In this document: positions 40,188-40,832 of the stretch, piece by piece
Layout: each line of letters begins with the position of its first letter
How positions within the stretch are numbered: the stretch's first letter is position 1
NCBI GenBank assembly: GCA_009787405.1
Contig: WRGA01000108.1
Coordinates: 1-40,832 of the forward strand
Source: Candidatus Azobacteroides sp.
Lineage (GTDB): Bacteria; Bacteroidota; Bacteroidia; Bacteroidales; WRGA01
DNA length: 40,832 nucleotides
Reading direction: 5' to 3'
The notes under the pieces: generated by a model
The model's input: only the letters and a program-made list of their open reading frames with translations
The model's database searches: none
What the model was told of the DNA's origin: nothing
Made by a program: the position numbers and the translations under genes

Positions 40188-40832
40188 CTATTTTCTCCTG
40201 TAATTTTTCTCTGAAATCACTATCGCTTTTTTCCATAAAAAAGAAACATATTTTTTTCTGTTCCGATTTTAAAAGATTATGAATAATGGTTTTGTATTGT
40301 ACATATAATGAATATTCCGACTCATAAGAGTTGTATTTATGAGATAAACCTATATTCATATCTCTTCTATAGTTGTAATTGCTACTGGAAACAAACCGAA
40401 TATACTCTGCATATTGTATATAAGACAACATAAAAAGCAAATCTTCTGAATAATGGATAGATTCGTCGAATCTTAACTTATGATTTTCTATAATTGACCT
40501 GTTATATCCTTTTGAAAAAGGATAACCATATTTTTCTATTTTCTTTTCAGTAAATGCTCGTAAAAAATTTGGTTGAAATAATAATAAATCATCAAAATTC
40601 AGTATTTTTTCAATTTTCCCTTCTTTAAAATAGGAAAATCCTTGAATAATCAATCCTTTTTTCTCATAAATAAGAACATCGACCAGATCTTTTAGATAAT
40701 TTATATCTACCAATCATCCGAATCTACGAATACAATAGAGTTTATGTAAATTAGATTTGATAATGCCATGAATTGATATTAATTCTAAAGTTATGTATAG
40801 CAGCACAAATTCTAAAGATTCGTTTGACGAAG
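40177..40832 (-). pseudogene. Frameshifted GT2 glycosyltransferase remnant (runs off window edge)
   Basis: The frame 40177-40713 encodes the second half of a GT2 enzyme (FDESIHYSEDLLFMLSYI, then YRRDMNIGLSHKY). The preceding metal-binding motif IVFVDSDDW lies in another frame at 40707-40769 and runs into a TAG; adding one G after TGG (near 40709) would give DSDDWVDINYL and restore the frame. Upstream of 40769 the reading is degenerate in all frames. The end of the frame seems fused to GT4-like sequence (FREKLQEKIEFF). The 178-codon frame opens with TTG and is unlikely to make an active enzyme. Confidence 0.65.

Overview
The window looks like a chromosomal segment of a Bacteroidota bacterium, most likely a Bacteroidales species outside the genus Bacteroides. 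Supporting signs are TAnnTTTG-type promoters upstream of many genes, the gene order nusB-yajC-ybbR-coaE, a long NusB (308 aa), OmpA- and OmpW-like outer-membrane proteins, a type IX secretion (T9SS) plug-type protein (DUF5103) and a T9SS C-terminal sorting-domain fragment. No rRNA, tRNA, CRISPR array or intact transposase gene was seen.

Region 1 (1-2756) holds the 5' part of an exported Trp/Tyr/Gly-rich protein, prmA, and a repeat-filled gap. In that gap a 339-bp inverted-repeat element is inserted, with a 9-bp direct repeat, into a copy of a second palindromic element that also occurs at 21.2 kb and 32.0 kb.

Region 2 (2757-12436) is a hexuronate utilisation regulon. A leftward operon (uxaC, kdgK, eda, exuT) and a rightward set (LacI-type regulator, uxaB, a four-helix-bundle gene, uxaA) encode uptake and the whole galacturonate route: isomerase, tagaturonate reductase, altronate dehydratase, KDG kinase and KDPG aldolase. 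Two matching palindromes (core GTGTkCGCACAC) sit before uxaC/regulator and before uxaB, and are the probable operators.

Region 3 (12437-30259) is mostly core genes: an OmpW-like barrel, priA, a low-molecular-weight phosphatase, an IMPACT-family protein, DUF5103, an OmpA-family porin, an AlkD-like protein, ileS with an orphan T9SS sorting domain in frame behind its stop codon, nusB, yajC, ybbR, coaE, an NAD-dependent epimerase and ychF. The two outer-membrane protein genes share a conserved 38-bp upstream box. Heptanucleotide tandem repeats with several different units sit at gene boundaries, and two genes begin with TTG codons directly abutting such arrays.

Region 4 (30260-33149) has a lone AAA ATPase fused to a PD-(D/E)XK nuclease-like domain, a third palindromic repeat copy, about 600 bp of very AT-rich DNA, and an XRE-type regulator with a perfect 15-bp palindrome 30 bp upstream.

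Region 5 (33293-40832) is an AT-rich, leftward surface-polysaccharide cluster: Wzy-like polymerase/ligase, a GT14-type branching enzyme, two GT4-like and two GT2 glycosyltransferases and a WcaF-like acetyltransferase. It ends at the right edge in glycosyltransferase wreckage with at least two frame breaks. Its composition and decay suggest a horizontally acquired, reshuffled locus.
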